Source: CAVSJR01 sp963728285
Lineage (GTDB): Bacteria > Actinomycetota > UBA4738 > HRBIN12
NCBI GenBank assembly: GCA_963728285.1
Contig: CAVSJR010000001.1
Span: 1,050,924-1,114,923, forward strand
Length of the DNA stretch: 64,000 bases
Reading direction: 5' to 3'
Below the pieces are notes generated by a model that saw only the letters and a list, made by a program, of their open reading frames with translations, ran no database searches and was not told the origin of the DNA. Positions 1-9,133 of this stretch are shown here, piece by piece (position 1 is the first letter of the stretch; the number at the start of each line of letters is the position of its first letter). The position numbers and the translations under genes are program-made.

Positions 1-1
1 A

Positions 2-1164
2 CCGCAGTCGGTCGGCGGGCGATTCCTCTATCCGGCCACGCCCCAGTACATGGCCGGCGCGGCCGCGGCGCTGCTCGTCGAAGGCGTACGCCTCCTCGGG
101 GGTTGCTGCGGGACCGGGCCGGCGCACATCGAGGAGATCGCGTCTGCGCTCGAGAGCCCCCGCGCCGCCGGCGTTTTCGAGCCGCCGCGCGAGGTCGCCC
201 TCGCCGACCGTCCGCGAGGTATCTCCGACGGGCCCGCGTCTCGGCTCGGCGCGAAGCTCGCGGACGGACGCCCCATCGTGGCCGTCGAGATCGAGCCGCC
301 GCGAGGATTCTCCGCGGGCCGGATGGTGGCCGCGGCCGAGACGCTGGTCCAGGCGGGCGCGGACGTCATCGACGTCGCCGACAGCCCCATGGCGAAGATG
401 CGGATGAGTCCATGGGCGGCCTGCCGCCTCATCCAGGAATCGACCGGTGCCGAGACGGTGCTTCATTTCCCGACCCGCGGCCGGAATCTCCTTCGTCTCC
501 AGGGCGACCTGCTCGGCGTCCACGCCCTCGGGATCCGGAACCTCTTCGTCTGCCTCGGCGATCCCGTGACCGTCGGGCGACTACCCGCACGGGACCGACA
601 ACGTCGACGTCACCCCACCGGGCTCATGTCGCTCGATCACCGACGCGTTCAACCGCGGAACCGACAAGGCCGGCTCATCCATCGGCGAGCCCACGAGCTT
701 CCTCGTTGGATGCGCCCTGAGCCCCGGGCGAGAGGATCTCGACGCGGAGGTGAGGCTCCTCAAGCGGAAGATCGACGCGGGAGCGATGTTCGCGCTGAGC
801 CAGCCCCTCTATTCGGTGGAGCCGCTGCTGGCCTTCCGTCGCGCGTACGAGCGCCGATTCGGATCGACTCCGGCTCCCGATCCTCGCCGGGGTCCTTCCG
901 CTCGTGAACGCCCGCCACGCGGAGTTCATCCACAACGAGGTGCCCGGGATCCGGATCCCCGAGCACGTGCTCGATCGGATGCGCAAGGCCGCCGGCGCGG
1001 GGGAGGGGGAGGGATTGTCGATGGCGATCGACCTCGTCGGAGAGCTTGCGTCCCACTCGGCCGGCGTCTACATCATGCCGCAGTTCGGCCGGTTCGATCT
1101 CGCGGCGGAGGTCGTCGAGGCGGCGCGGCGAACTGCCGACGAAGCTCCCGCCGTCGCCCGGTAG
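2..1164 (+). CDS. Bifunctional homocysteine S-methyltransferase / methylenetetrahydrofolate reductase, 5'-partial and frameshifted
   Basis: The gene enters from the left edge. Frame 2 holds the end of a homocysteine S-methyltransferase domain with the zinc-binding GGCCGT motif (bases 111-128), then a methylenetetrahydrofolate reductase domain (VAVEIEPPRG, GIRNLFVCLGDPVTVG). Together these would methylate homocysteine and reduce methylene-THF in the methionine cycle. The reading frame breaks near 577 (one extra G). A compensating loss/gain at about 614-634 scrambles what should be a DVTPTGL-like stretch. Another break near 870 moves the end into the frame of 904-1164, which carries NARHAEFIHNEVPGI and ends at TAG 1162-1164. 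Motifs are conserved in every piece, so I read this as one intact gene with sequence errors, though a recent pseudogene cannot be excluded. It is cytoplasmic and followed by an unrelated gene. Confidence 0.85.
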
Positions 1165-1301
1165 CGGGCGGAAGGACGCACCGTTCGCGGAGTGAACGCC
1201 TGTTCGACCGCTCCAACGAGGGGTAGCGGTCACCCCCGGTGTTTGCTGTAGCATGAGCGGGCCTTCCCCGCGCCGCCTCCGTTGGAGGAGGCCCAGGCAT
1301 C

Positions 1302-2093
1302 ATGGTGAAGAAATCAAATCCTCCCCCCGTCATCGATGACCTTGGCTCGAGCGGCGAACGCGCTCTCGCGCGCGACCGCGAACGGCCACTGGTCGAGCAA
1401 CACGACCCCGCCCGCGACGACTCGGATCTCGAGGTCCGCGGGCGGAGGTATCGCATCGGCGTGGAGGATGGGTTCGTAGGTATCTGGGAGCTCCGCTCGG
1501 GCGAACTGGTGGGGACGTTCATGGAGGACGCGTTCTCGGCGGCATGGGCGCGCTACCTGGAGCTCGAACAATCCCGTTCCCTCAACGGGTTCATGCTGCG
1601 CACCCGCGAGTTTCTAGCACATCGTTGGTACGCGATCGTCGTGATTGTCCTGGGGGCACTGACCGTCGCGTATCTGAGGACGGAGGATCCCTCGCTCTCC
1701 CCGACGGGGGCCCGCGTTCGGGTTCACGAGGCGCCGCGACCGGTCCGGCCGATCGCCGACCTCGGCTCCTCCCTCGCCGGAACGCTGGATCCCTCGCTCG
1801 CCGCTCCCCCGTTGGCCGGCCGTTCGGCGGACGAGGGCCACGGTCGCGAACAACAGAAGAAGGACCGCGGGGCGGGCAAGGACGGCCCGGCCGGTGGAGG
1901 GGCGACGGCAGCTCCTTCATCCCCGTCGGGCGGCACATCCGGATCGGGCACGTCCGGCGGGTCTTCGAGCGGGGACCCCGGTGGCTCAACCGGGAGCGAC
2001 GGAGGTGGTGGAGGCGGAGGAGGCGGATCGGAGCCTCCGCCGGAGCCGGAGGATCCCCCGACGAGCGCCCAACCCCCGCCCCCGGATTCGTAG
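1302..2093 (+). CDS. Single-pass membrane protein with Gly/Ser/Pro-rich extracytoplasmic tail, unknown function
   Basis: This 263-residue protein belongs to no family I recognise. Residues 1-105 are a soluble, charged domain, residues about 109-125 form one membrane segment (YAIVVIVLGALTVAYL), and the rest is a low-complexity tail that becomes Gly/Ser/Thr-rich and then Pro-rich. The positive-inside rule puts the N-terminus in the cytoplasm and the tail outside. GGAGGAGG lies about 9 nt before the ATG. The stop is 6 nt before the start of the secreted DUF11/RTX gene, so the two are probably cotranscribed, and a role in anchoring or handling that protein is possible but unproven. Confidence 0.7.
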   Translation: MVKKSNPPPVIDDLGSSGERALARDRERPLVEQHDPARDDSDLEVRGRRYRIGVEDGFVGIWELRSGELVGTFMEDAFSAAWARYLELEQSRSLNGFMLRTREFLAHRWYAIVVIVLGALTVAYLRTEDPSLSPTGARVRVHEAPRPVRPIADLGSSLAGTLDPSLAAPPLAGRSADEGHGREQQKKDRGAGKDGPAGGGATAAPSSPSGGTSGSGTSGGSSSGDPGGSTGSDGGGGGGGGGSEPPPEPEDPPTSAQPPPPDS

Positions 2094-2099
2094 GCCGTC

Positions 2100-4097
2100 A
2101 TGAGCACGCCGGTCCCGACGGCCACCCCTAACCCGCTGCTCCGGCGAGGAGCCTGCCGCCGCGCCGTATCCGTCGTGATGGCGGCCGCCCTCGCCGCGTT
2201 CGCGTCGATCTCGGGACCATCCGCGGTGGCGGGTTCGGTGGCCGGAACGGCGGATCTCGCCGTCGCGCTCACGGACCGGCCGGACCCCGCGAGCGTCGGC
2301 CATCACGTCTTCTACACGGTGACGACGAGGAACCGGGGCCCCGCCGCGGCGACCGGGGTCCGGCTGTCCTTCTCATTGCCGGACGGCGCCTCGTTCGCGA
2401 GCGCATCCCCGACGAAGGGGGCGTGCGCCTCGCCGGTGGACTCGATGCTCACGTGCCGGCTCGGTGAGGTGCTCCCCGGGACGAAGGCCGGTGTCACCAT
2501 CGACCTGGTGCCATCCGAACAGGGCGTGATGAGGAGCGAGGCGAGCGCGCGAGCCCGCCAGGCCGACCCGAACCTCGGAAACAATCAGAGATCGACGGAG
2601 ACGACCGTGACCGAGCCGACGGCGGACATCTCCCTCGCGATGAGCGTCGAGCCCGATCCGGCCGCGGTCGGCCAGTTGCTCAGCTACTCGCTCGACGTGC
2701 GGAACGCGGGTCCCGACGCCGCCACGCGGGTGAGGCTCGCGAACGATCTCCCGTCCGACGTGGTCTTCGCGCGGGCCGTTCCGAGCGCGGGCAAGTGTTC
2801 GAGGCCGACGAGGGGCGGACGCGTGTCGTGCTCCCTCGGGTCGCTGGCGCCCGGCGCCGATCTGAACGTCAGGATCGGCGTCTATCCGACCACGAACGGC
2901 ACGATCAGGTACGGCGCGAGCGTGACGGCGGACCAGCCCGACACCACGCCGGCCTCGGCGTCCACCGTCACCACCGTGACGGGCACGGCGTGCACGATCA
3001 CCGGCTCCGACGGCGACGACGACCTCGCGGGAACGAGGGGCTCCGACGTCATCTGCGGGCTCGGAGGCAGCGACAGGATCTTCGCCGACTCGGGCAACGA
3101 CCGGGTGGACGGCGGCCCCGGGGACGACATCCTGCAGGGGTCCACCGGCGCGGACCAGCTCTTCGGGCGGGCCGGCGACGACCACCTCGGCGGCGGCGCC
3201 GATTTCGATCTCGCTCGCTTCGATGCCTCCGATTCCCCGGTCGATGCCGACATCGGCGCCGGAAGGGCGACGGGCGAGGGTTCGGACACGCTCTCATTCG
3301 TCGAGGGGATCGTGGGCTCATCCCACGCGGACGTCCTGCACGGGGACAACCGCGGCAACGAGATCTACGGCCGAGGCGGCGACGACATGATCGCGGCCGG
3401 AAACGGCTTCGACTACGTGCGATACGACTTCGCCCCCGCGGGCGTGACGGTCGATCTGCCCTCCGGAGGCTCCTCCGGCGGGGAAGGGTCGGACTCGCTG
3501 AGCGGGGTCGAGGGGATCATCGGCTCAGCCTTCGTCGACACGCTCACCGGCGATGAGAAGGCCAATCAGCTCGGGGGACGGGGGGGCGACGATGTCGTCA
3601 AGGGCGGCGCGGCTCTCGACTACGCGCTCTACAGCTTCGCGCCCGCCTCCGTCAGCGTGAACCTGCTCACGGCGACGGCGACCGGCGGGGACGGCGACGA
3701 CTCGCTGGTCGGGATCGAGGGCATCCTCGGCTCCGCGTTTGCCGACGTCCTGGCCGGCGACGAGGGGCGCAACGTGATCAGCGCCGGCTCGGGGGCCGAC
3801 GCCATCCGCGGAGGCGACGCGGCGGACACGCTCTTCGGCCAGGTCGGGGAGGATGTTGTCGAGGGGCTTCGGGGCGATGACTACCTGGACGGCGGCCTCG
3901 GCAAGGACAGGCTCGACGGCGGGGCGGACCGCGATCGCTGCATCGCTGGGAAGCCGGATCGCGCGATCTCGTGTGAGTCCATCGGCTCCCCCCGCAACCT
4001 CGCCTCGTCCGAGGGAGGGGCGACGTCGCGGGCCTCGGCGACGTCGGCAGCGCGCTCCGCGCCGTCGCCACCCGGCCCTCCCCCTCAATCCAGATAG
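2100..4097 (+). CDS. Secreted DUF11-domain protein with RTX (haemolysin-type) calcium-binding repeats
   Basis: This 665-residue exported protein has a long N-region and a hydrophobic signal segment at residues about 23-45. Two DUF11-like immunoglobulin-fold repeats follow at about 50-165 and 170-290, each with a DPASVG/DPAAVG opening and an NRGPAAAT- or NAGPDAAT-type core. From about residue 295 to 630 there are many Asp/Gly-rich nonapeptide RTX repeats (GGSDRIF, GGPGDDILQG, GGRGGDDVVKGG), broken by three longer 'FAPA..V.V.L' blocks that look like repeats of a larger unit. RTX repeats bind calcium and fold after export, so an adhesive or surface-structural role is likely. No protease or lipase domain is visible. 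The start ATG is 6 nt after the upstream stop. The 3' end overlaps the convergent kinase gene by 13 nt. Confidence 0.85.
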   Translation: MSTPVPTATPNPLLRRGACRRAVSVVMAAALAAFASISGPSAVAGSVAGTADLAVALTDRPDPASVGHHVFYTVTTRNRGPAAATGVRLSFSLPDGASFASASPTKGACASPVDSMLTCRLGEVLPGTKAGVTIDLVPSEQGVMRSEASARARQADPNLGNNQRSTETTVTEPTADISLAMSVEPDPAAVGQLLSYSLDVRNAGPDAATRVRLANDLPSDVVFARAVPSAGKCSRPTRGGRVSCSLGSLAPGADLNVRIGVYPTTNGTIRYGASVTADQPDTTPASASTVTTVTGTACTITGSDGDDDLAGTRGSDVICGLGGSDRIFADSGNDRVDGGPGDDILQGSTGADQLFGRAGDDHLGGGADFDLARFDASDSPVDADIGAGRATGEGSDTLSFVEGIVGSSHADVLHGDNRGNEIYGRGGDDMIAAGNGFDYVRYDFAPAGVTVDLPSGGSSGGEGSDSLSGVEGIIGSAFVDTLTGDEKANQLGGRGGDDVVKGGAALDYALYSFAPASVSVNLLTATATGGDGDDSLVGIEGILGSAFADVLAGDEGRNVISAGSGADAIRGGDAADTLFGQVGEDVVEGLRGDDYLDGGLGKDRLDGGADRDRCIAGKPDRAISCESIGSPRNLASSEGGATSRASATSAARSAPSPPGPPPQSR

Positions 4098-5755
4098 AGC
4101 TCGATCGCGTCACCTCGGCGCACCGTCGTCCCCGCGTCCGGGAGCTGGTCGACGACGTTCGTGCCGGTGAAGCCAAGGAATGACGCGTCGATCGTCCTCA
4201 CTCGCAGCCCGAGCGACGTCAGCCGCGAGATCGCGTCGGCGCCGGGGGAACCCACGACGTCGGGGAGCACGAACGGCCGAGGTCCCCTGCTCACCGTCAC
4301 GTCCACGGCCGTTCCCTCCGGCGCCGTGTCGCCGAGGCCGAGCCGTTGGCTCGACACCTGGTCGGCCGGGTAGACGTCGTCGTGCAGCCGGGTGATCTCG
4401 CCCAGGACGAGGCCGCGCTCCGACAGCCGTCGCTCGGCCGTCGCAACGTCCAGGCCGAGGACGTTCGGAACGGCAACGGGCTGCGGGCCAAGGGACGGCG
4501 TCAAGGTCACGCGCGATCCCGTCGTGAGCGCGGTGCCGGCGGAGGGACGAACGCGGACGATATCGCCGGGGTCGACGTCGGGCGAGAACTCCCCGCGCCC
4601 CAAGCGCACGACGAGCCCCGCGGACTCGAGCCGTTCGTGGGCGCGCGCGGTGCCGACGCCGATCACGTTCGGAACGGTGGTCGTGCGGGCAGGGGCGAGC
4701 GTCCAACCGCCCCAGCCCACGACCGCGATCGCGAGGACCGCGCCGAGGATCCAACGAACGCCGCGGCTCGCCCGGACGGGCTCCGTCGGATGAGGCCTCG
4801 TCTCCAGCGAGGTGGTCGCCGCCGTCGGCCGCGTCTCCGCGGCCCGGCTCGCGGCCCGCTCGACGAGCTCCGCCATGTCATCCCGGGGCGCGGGCGCGAC
4901 GTGCAGCTCGATCAGCTCGCCGCGTGCATCGGCGGCCGACGCCGGCCGATCCACGTCGTCCCTTGCGGTGAGCCGGCCGACCCACGTGTCGAGCTCGGGG
5001 CGGACGCCGGCGGCCGCCGACGGAGGCGGCACCCGATCCACGACGTGGCGACGGGCGACGGCGTACGGGTCGACGCCCTCGAAGGGCACGCGGCCGGTAA
5101 GGAGCTCGTAGGTCAGGATGCCGGCGGAGTACAGATCGCTGCGAGGGCCCGCCGCCCGGCCGAGCACCCGTTCGGGCGCCAGGTAGTGAGGCGTGCCGAC
5201 GAGCGGGCCGTCGTCGGAGGCCCCGGCGTCGGAGAGTGCGCGGGCCAGCCCGAAGTCCGCGACCTTCACCAGCCCCCGGCCCGTCACGAGGACGTTCTCC
5301 GGCTTCAGATCATGATGGACAACCCCGTTCCCGTGGGCGTGATCGAGCGCATCGAGGACCTGCCGGAGGAGGTGCGCCGTCGTGCCGGCATCGAGTCTCC
5401 CCGCGGCGACGAGCACGTCTCGCAGGCTCGCGCCCTGGACCAGCTCCATCACCATGAACGGTGACCCGTCGTCCGCGCCGCCGTCGAAGACGGGCACGAT
5501 GTTGGAATGGGACAGGCCCGCCACCGCTCGCGCCTCCCGCCGGAACCTCGCCCCGGTGTCGGCATCCGCCGCGAGGTGCCGATGGAGGACCTTCACGGCG
5601 ACGTCGCGCTCCAAGACGGTGTCGTGGGCGAGGAAGACCACGCCCATTCCGCCCGCCCCGATGCGGCGAAGGAGTTGGTAGCGGCCTCCGAGCACGCGGG
5701 GCATCGACCGGTCTCGCCGGCGGATCGGGGACGGAGGGAGGGTGCGCGTTGACAT
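4085..5755 (-). CDS. PknB-type Ser/Thr protein kinase with three PASTA domains
   Basis: The protein has 556 residues. The kinase domain occupies about residues 24-285 and shows the Gly loop RIGAGGMGVVF, the VAVKVL lysine, HHDLKPENVLV, DFGLA and LAPER. A membrane segment follows (WILGAVLAIAVVGWGGW, about 335-352). Three extracytoplasmic PASTA repeats follow, opening with TVPNVIG, AVPNVLG and VLPDVVG. In the family such kinases sense peptidoglycan fragments and phosphorylate cell-division and wall-synthesis proteins. The ATG at 5755 is chosen because GAGGAA precedes it; the frame stays open upstream to 5911 but that part is Arg-rich and unlike the family. The catalytic-loop Arg before Asp is His here (HHD instead of HRD), making it a non-RD kinase whose activation control may differ. 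It is divergent from the DUF983 gene. Confidence 0.93.
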   Translation of the reverse strand: MSTRTLPPSPIRRRDRSMPRVLGGRYQLLRRIGAGGMGVVFLAHDTVLERDVAVKVLHRHLAADADTGARFRREARAVAGLSHSNIVPVFDGGADDGSPFMVMELVQGASLRDVLVAAGRLDAGTTAHLLRQVLDALDHAHGNGVVHHDLKPENVLVTGRGLVKVADFGLARALSDAGASDDGPLVGTPHYLAPERVLGRAAGPRSDLYSAGILTYELLTGRVPFEGVDPYAVARRHVVDRVPPPSAAAGVRPELDTWVGRLTARDDVDRPASAADARGELIELHVAPAPRDDMAELVERAASRAAETRPTAATTSLETRPHPTEPVRASRGVRWILGAVLAIAVVGWGGWTLAPARTTTVPNVIGVGTARAHERLESAGLVVRLGRGEFSPDVDPGDIVRVRPSAGTALTTGSRVTLTPSLGPQPVAVPNVLGLDVATAERRLSERGLVLGEITRLHDDVYPADQVSSQRLGLGDTAPEGTAVDVTVSRGPRPFVLPDVVGSPGADAISRLTSLGLRVRTIDASFLGFTGTNVVDQLPDAGTTVRRGDAIELYLD

Positions 5756-5868
5756 CGGCCGTTCCTCGGCGGTGGGCGCTGGGCCTCGAATTCTACGGGA
5801 CCTTCCGTGATCGCGCGCGGTCGCGTGGCTTCCTCGTTCCGCCGTGCGAGGTGTAGCGTGGAAGGACC

Positions 5869-6351
5869 ATGACCGAGCGAGGAAACGAGCCGGATGCGGC
5901 CGGCCTCTCACGCCTCCTCGCGCCGCCGGATGAGCAGGCCCGGCGCGAGCGCGTCGGCCGAGGGACGGGTGCGAGTAAGGCGCCGAGCGGCACGCGGGCG
6001 CTGCTGCGAGGACTCGGAAAGCGTTGCCCCCGCTGCGGCCAGACGAAGCTGTTCAGCCGCTGGTTCACGATGTCGAAGGTATGCCCTCGATGCGGGCTCC
6101 AGTTCGAACGCGAACAGGGCGGGTTCCTCGGCGCCATCGCGCTGAACTACCTGGCCGCGATGCTCGCCTGGGTGCTGATGCTCACCCTCTGGCTGCTGAT
6201 CGACCTGCCCGACATTCACCTGGCCGCGCTGACGGCGGCGAGCCTGGCGCTGGTCGTCGCCGTGCTCCTGTTCTTCTTCCCCTTCTCGAAGACGCTCTGG
6301 GCGGCGGTCGAGTACCTCGTCTACCGCTCGGAGATGCGAACGAAGGGCTGA
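5869..6351 (+). CDS. DUF983 family zinc-ribbon membrane protein
   Basis: This 160-residue protein carries two CxxC knuckles (CPRCGQTKLF and CPRCGLQFERE, about residues 47-76) followed by two hydrophobic segments (about 90-110 and 118-142). That is the DUF983 arrangement; function is unknown in the family. The start has TAGCGT at 5854-5859, 9 nt upstream, with GGAAGG in the gap. It is probably the first gene of a unit with the next gene, whose start is 7 nt after this stop. Confidence 0.85.
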   Translation: MTERGNEPDAAGLSRLLAPPDEQARRERVGRGTGASKAPSGTRALLRGLGKRCPRCGQTKLFSRWFTMSKVCPRCGLQFEREQGGFLGAIALNYLAAMLAWVLMLTLWLLIDLPDIHLAALTAASLALVVAVLLFFFPFSKTLWAAVEYLVYRSEMRTKG

Positions 6352-6357
6352 TCGTTC

Positions 6358-7338
6358 GTGGCCGCAGGAGCCCCCCGATCGATCGAGCGCTCGGCAGAGC
6401 CGGTGGCCGCATGGCGGGCTTGGCGGCTGCGCAGGGACGGCGAAGGCGGGCAGCTTCGACTCCAGCCGGCGTTTCGCGGGTCCTCCTGGGAACCGCTTCA
6501 GCCGGTTCGGGCGGCGTGCGCGCGACGCCGCCGCCACGAGGCGCCCAAACGACGGTGCACGTGCGGGCTGTACGGATTCAACGACGGCAGCGAGGTCGGC
6601 ATCGGCGGGACGCGACTGGCCGTCGTCGGACAGGTATCGATGTGGGGCCGGGTTGTCGAGCACGATCTCGGCTACCGAGCGGAGTTCGCCTACCCGGCCC
6701 GCATGCGCCTCGTGTGCTCGGTGTGTCTCACGATGGGCGAGCGGCCGGCCACGCCGGTGGTGGTGGCCGAGGAGGGCGGCTTCGCGCTCCCGCTGTGCGA
6801 GGATCACGCGCGCTCGCACCGCGGACACATGGAGCTGCGGCCGTCGACGGACGTCGAGGCGGAACTGCTGTCGACCTACGCCGTCGACGTGCTTCCCGAG
6901 GGCTCGCTGCCGCCGCCGCCCGCCGAGGAGCAGCCGCTCGGCTCCCGATGGTGGCGAGGTGCTTCGGGCAAGGGCATCATCGCCCTCCTCATGGGGTCGC
7001 TGCTGCTGCGCGTGCTGTTGTTGTGGGCCGCCGTGTCGAGCGGGATGCTCGGCAGCGAGGGGCTGGGCCGCGACGGGGCACCGGGGCCCGCGCTCGGCGT
7101 CGCCGAGGTAGCGGGATCATCCGCCCGCGAGAACTGCACCCGACGGTGGGTGACGAGGCCCCCCGACGGGCTCGCGGGGTCCTGCTCCGAAGCCCCCTCG
7201 GGCTCGCCGCGCGACGCGGACGAGCCGCGCACCAGGCGGGGTCACGCGCCGCACGCGCAGGCGCCGCCACAGCCACATCCCCCGCCGCCCGACGAGCCGG
7301 CGGCGCCCGACCGACCGGCGGCGAACACCGACAGCTGA
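6358..7338 (+). CDS. Actinobacterial conserved hypothetical with CTCG-type motif and a membrane segment
   Basis: The N-terminal part (AWRAWRL, then HEAPKRRCTCGLYGF, then VVEHDLGYRAEFAYP) matches a widespread but uncharacterised actinobacterial family as I recall it. A CSVC pair and a later Cys/His follow, which could bind metal. A membrane segment lies near residues 203-226 (GIIALLMGSLLLRVLLLWAA). The start is uncertain: GTG 6358 follows the previous stop by 6 nt, but GTG 6403 just before AWRAWRL is equally possible. After about 7110 the reading frame is low-complexity Pro/Arg and lies antisense to the Gly/Cys-rich end of the FmdB gene, so the true stop may be earlier and the 3' part a frameshift artefact. 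Confidence 0.6.
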   Translation: MAAGAPRSIERSAEPVAAWRAWRLRRDGEGGQLRLQPAFRGSSWEPLQPVRAACARRRRHEAPKRRCTCGLYGFNDGSEVGIGGTRLAVVGQVSMWGRVVEHDLGYRAEFAYPARMRLVCSVCLTMGERPATPVVVAEEGGFALPLCEDHARSHRGHMELRPSTDVEAELLSTYAVDVLPEGSLPPPPAEEQPLGSRWWRGASGKGIIALLMGSLLLRVLLLWAAVSSGMLGSEGLGRDGAPGPALGVAEVAGSSARENCTRRWVTRPPDGLAGSCSEAPSGSPRDADEPRTRRGHAPHAQAPPQPHPPPPDEPAAPDRPAANTDS

Positions 7339-7451
7339 CGGCGCACGCTCGTCGTGCCGCAGGCGGGACAGGCCGGCTCCGAGTCGGCGGATCGAAGCAG
7401 CTCCTCGAAGCGGCCATCGCACTCGGCGCACACGAACTCGTAGATCGGCAC
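7242..7451 (-). CDS. FmdB-family zinc-ribbon protein
   Basis: A 69-residue protein begins VPIYEFVCAECDGRFE and has the CxxC...CxxC ribbon (CAEC, then CPAC) typical of FmdB putative regulatory proteins, followed by a Gly/Cys-rich tail ending CGGACACGA. The GTG start at 7451 matches the family start, and TACACT ends 7 nt upstream. The longer upstream frame to 7523 is not needed. Its 3' end overlaps the tail of the plus-strand gene, which casts doubt on that tail rather than on this gene. Confidence 0.85.
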   Translation of the reverse strand: MPIYEFVCAECDGRFEELLRSADSEPACPACGTTSVRRQLSVFAAGRSGAAGSSGGGGCGCGGACACGA

Positions 7452-7458
7452 GCCCCCG

Positions 7459-7464
7459 AGTGTA
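7459..7464 (-). promoter_or_regulatory. -10 hexamer TACACT of the fmdB-like gene
   Basis: It ends 7 nt before GTG 7451, and no Shine-Dalgarno sequence is present. Confidence 0.5.
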
Positions 7465-7497
7465 GGGGCCGGCGAGGCCCGTGCCCAGCGCGTCAGG

Positions 7498-7503
7498 TAG
7501 CGT
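7498..7503 (+). promoter_or_regulatory. -10 hexamer TAGCGT of the EamA gene
   Basis: Six nucleotides separate it from GTG 7510, which suggests transcription begins at the start codon. Confidence 0.5.
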
Positions 7504-7509
7504 CGGGCG

Positions 7510-8439
7510 GTGCACCCCGGCATCGCGCGCAGCGCGCCTCAAAGATCCCTCGGCATCCTCGCTGTCTCCGCGACGACGATCGCCTGGGGACTCGTCCCCC
7601 TGATCCTGAAGCAGACGCGGATGCCGACCATGGCGTTCGCGAGCTACCGCCTGTGGTTCGGCGTCCTGGTCTATGCGCTGGCACTGCTTGCGACGGGGCG
7701 GCGACTCCGCTGGCCCACGATCAGGTCGTGCGCCCTCGGCGGCGTGTTCTTCGCGGCCGATATCTCCCTTTCGTTCAGCGCGTTCAAGCTGACGACCGTC
7801 GCGAACGCGACCATCATCGGCGCCCTCGCGCCGATCTTCATCGCCCTCGGAGCGGCCCGGTGGTTCGGGGAGCGCTTCGAGCGGCGTGACGCCGGCTTCG
7901 TCCTCGCATCGTTCCTCGGCGTCGCGCTGGTGGCGGCCGGTTCCTCCGGATCCGCGTCCTGGAGCCCGCTCGGCGATCTGTTCGCCGCGCTCGGGGTGCT
8001 GACGTGGACGTCGTACTGGCTGTTCTCCAAGCGCGCGCGGCTCACGACGCCCACGCTCGAGTACATGGCCACGGTCATGCTTGTCGCGGCCGTGTGCGTG
8101 ACCTCGGTGACGGCGGCCGCGGGCGTCTCGCTCTCGCCCCCGCGAGGCATGGACTGGGTGTGGGTCTGGCTGCTCGTCCTCATCCCGGGTGCGACCGGCC
8201 ACATGCTGGTCGCGTGGTCACACCGGCACGTGGAGGCCTGGATCGCCTCGCTCGTCACGCAGGGCCAGCCGGTCGTGGGATCGTTGGCGGCCTGGATCGT
8301 CCTCGGCGAGTCGCTCACCCTCCTGACGATCATCGGGGGGCTGGTGGTCCTGGCGGCGACGGCCGTGATCGCCGTTCGCGAGGGCCGCCGACAGCCCGAC
8401 GCGGCGGAGCCACTCGCCCCGGATCCCGCCGGGGGTTGA
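7510..8439 (+). CDS. EamA/DMT-family transporter (drug/metabolite exporter)
   Basis: The 309-residue protein has about ten membrane segments in two EamA-like halves. The first half contains the family-like stretches TTIAWGLVPLILKQ and TTVANATIIGALAPIFIA. The second half contains an ALGVLTWTSYWLFSKRAR stretch and an internal-repeat counterpart ending WIVLGESLTLLTIIGG. Such proteins export amino acids, nucleobases or other small metabolites across the cytoplasmic membrane; the substrate cannot be told from sequence. The last ~110 nt overlap the convergent PAP2 gene. Confidence 0.88.
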   Translation: MHPGIARSAPQRSLGILAVSATTIAWGLVPLILKQTRMPTMAFASYRLWFGVLVYALALLATGRRLRWPTIRSCALGGVFFAADISLSFSAFKLTTVANATIIGALAPIFIALGAARWFGERFERRDAGFVLASFLGVALVAAGSSGSASWSPLGDLFAALGVLTWTSYWLFSKRARLTTPTLEYMATVMLVAAVCVTSVTAAAGVSLSPPRGMDWVWVWLLVLIPGATGHMLVAWSHRHVEAWIASLVTQGQPVVGSLAAWIVLGESLTLLTIIGGLVVLAATAVIAVREGRRQPDAAEPLAPDPAGG

Positions 8440-9133
8440 GGCGGGCTCGACGTGCCTCGCGAGAGTGGGAGGCGAGGAACGCGGCGCAGAGGATGCAGAG
8501 CCAGGAGCCGCCGAGCGCGAGTCCGGCCGCGACGTCCGTCCACCAATGGACGCCGAGGTAGATCCTCGAGGCTCCGACGAGGAGCACGACCAGCGCCGCG
8601 AGCGACGCCCCGATGAGGGCGACCCGGCGCGGCCGCCCGGCGGATAGGACGACCACGAGGATCCCCCAACACGCGATGGCGGACGTCGCATGTCCGGAGG
8701 GGAATCCGTACCCGGAGGCGCTCACCAGGTGCAGGGCGGAGGGCGGACGAGGCTGTTCGGCCAGCACCTTGGCGATCCTGAAGAGCACGTTCGCGCCGAC
8801 CAGGCCGGCGGCGAGCCACAGCAGCGGCCGGACGTCTCGCCGGCGCACGAGCAGCGCTCCACCGACGGCGAGGATGAGCAGGATCAGCACGGCGCTGGAG
8901 CCGGCCCATGTGAGCGACCTCATCACGGCGGTCATCCACTCCGTGCGAAGGTCAAGGGCAAACCGTTCGATGGATGGATTCGGCCACGCGGCGACGCCGA
9001 GCGTGACCGCCCGTGCCGCTATCAGGCCGAACACCGCCGCGAGGGCGAGGGCCGCGAGGACGGAGGCGGTGATCAGGGCCGCGCCTTTCTCCCGGCCCCG
9101 ACCCGCGTCGACTCCGGGCCCGGCCGCGCTCAC
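8330..9133 (-). CDS. PAP2-family membrane phosphatase
   Basis: The protein has 267 residues with five or six membrane segments. The three PAP2 signature blocks are complete: KVLAEQPRPP, GFPSGHATS and SRIYLGVHWWTDV. It should hydrolyse a lipid phosphate or pyrophosphate, for example phosphatidic acid or undecaprenyl diphosphate, on the outer face of the membrane. The GTG start at 9133 overlaps the stop of a short upstream reading frame (GTGA), suggesting coupled translation. The C-terminal ~45 residues are Arg/Pro-rich and lie antisense to the EamA 3' end. Confidence 0.9.
   Translation of the reverse strand: MSAAGPGVDAGRGREKGAALITASVLAALALAAVFGLIAARAVTLGVAAWPNPSIERFALDLRTEWMTAVMRSLTWAGSSAVLILLILAVGGALLVRRRDVRPLLWLAAGLVGANVLFRIAKVLAEQPRPPSALHLVSASGYGFPSGHATSAIACWGILVVVLSAGRPRRVALIGASLAALVVLLVGASRIYLGVHWWTDVAAGLALGGSWLCILCAAFLASHSREARRARLNPRRDPGRVAPPRRAVGGPRERRSRPSPPGPPAPR

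Noticed and set aside
6024..7889. A 621-codon plus-strand frame
   Set aside because: It is Arg/Gly/Ala-rich, crosses four better-supported genes and reflects GC bias only.
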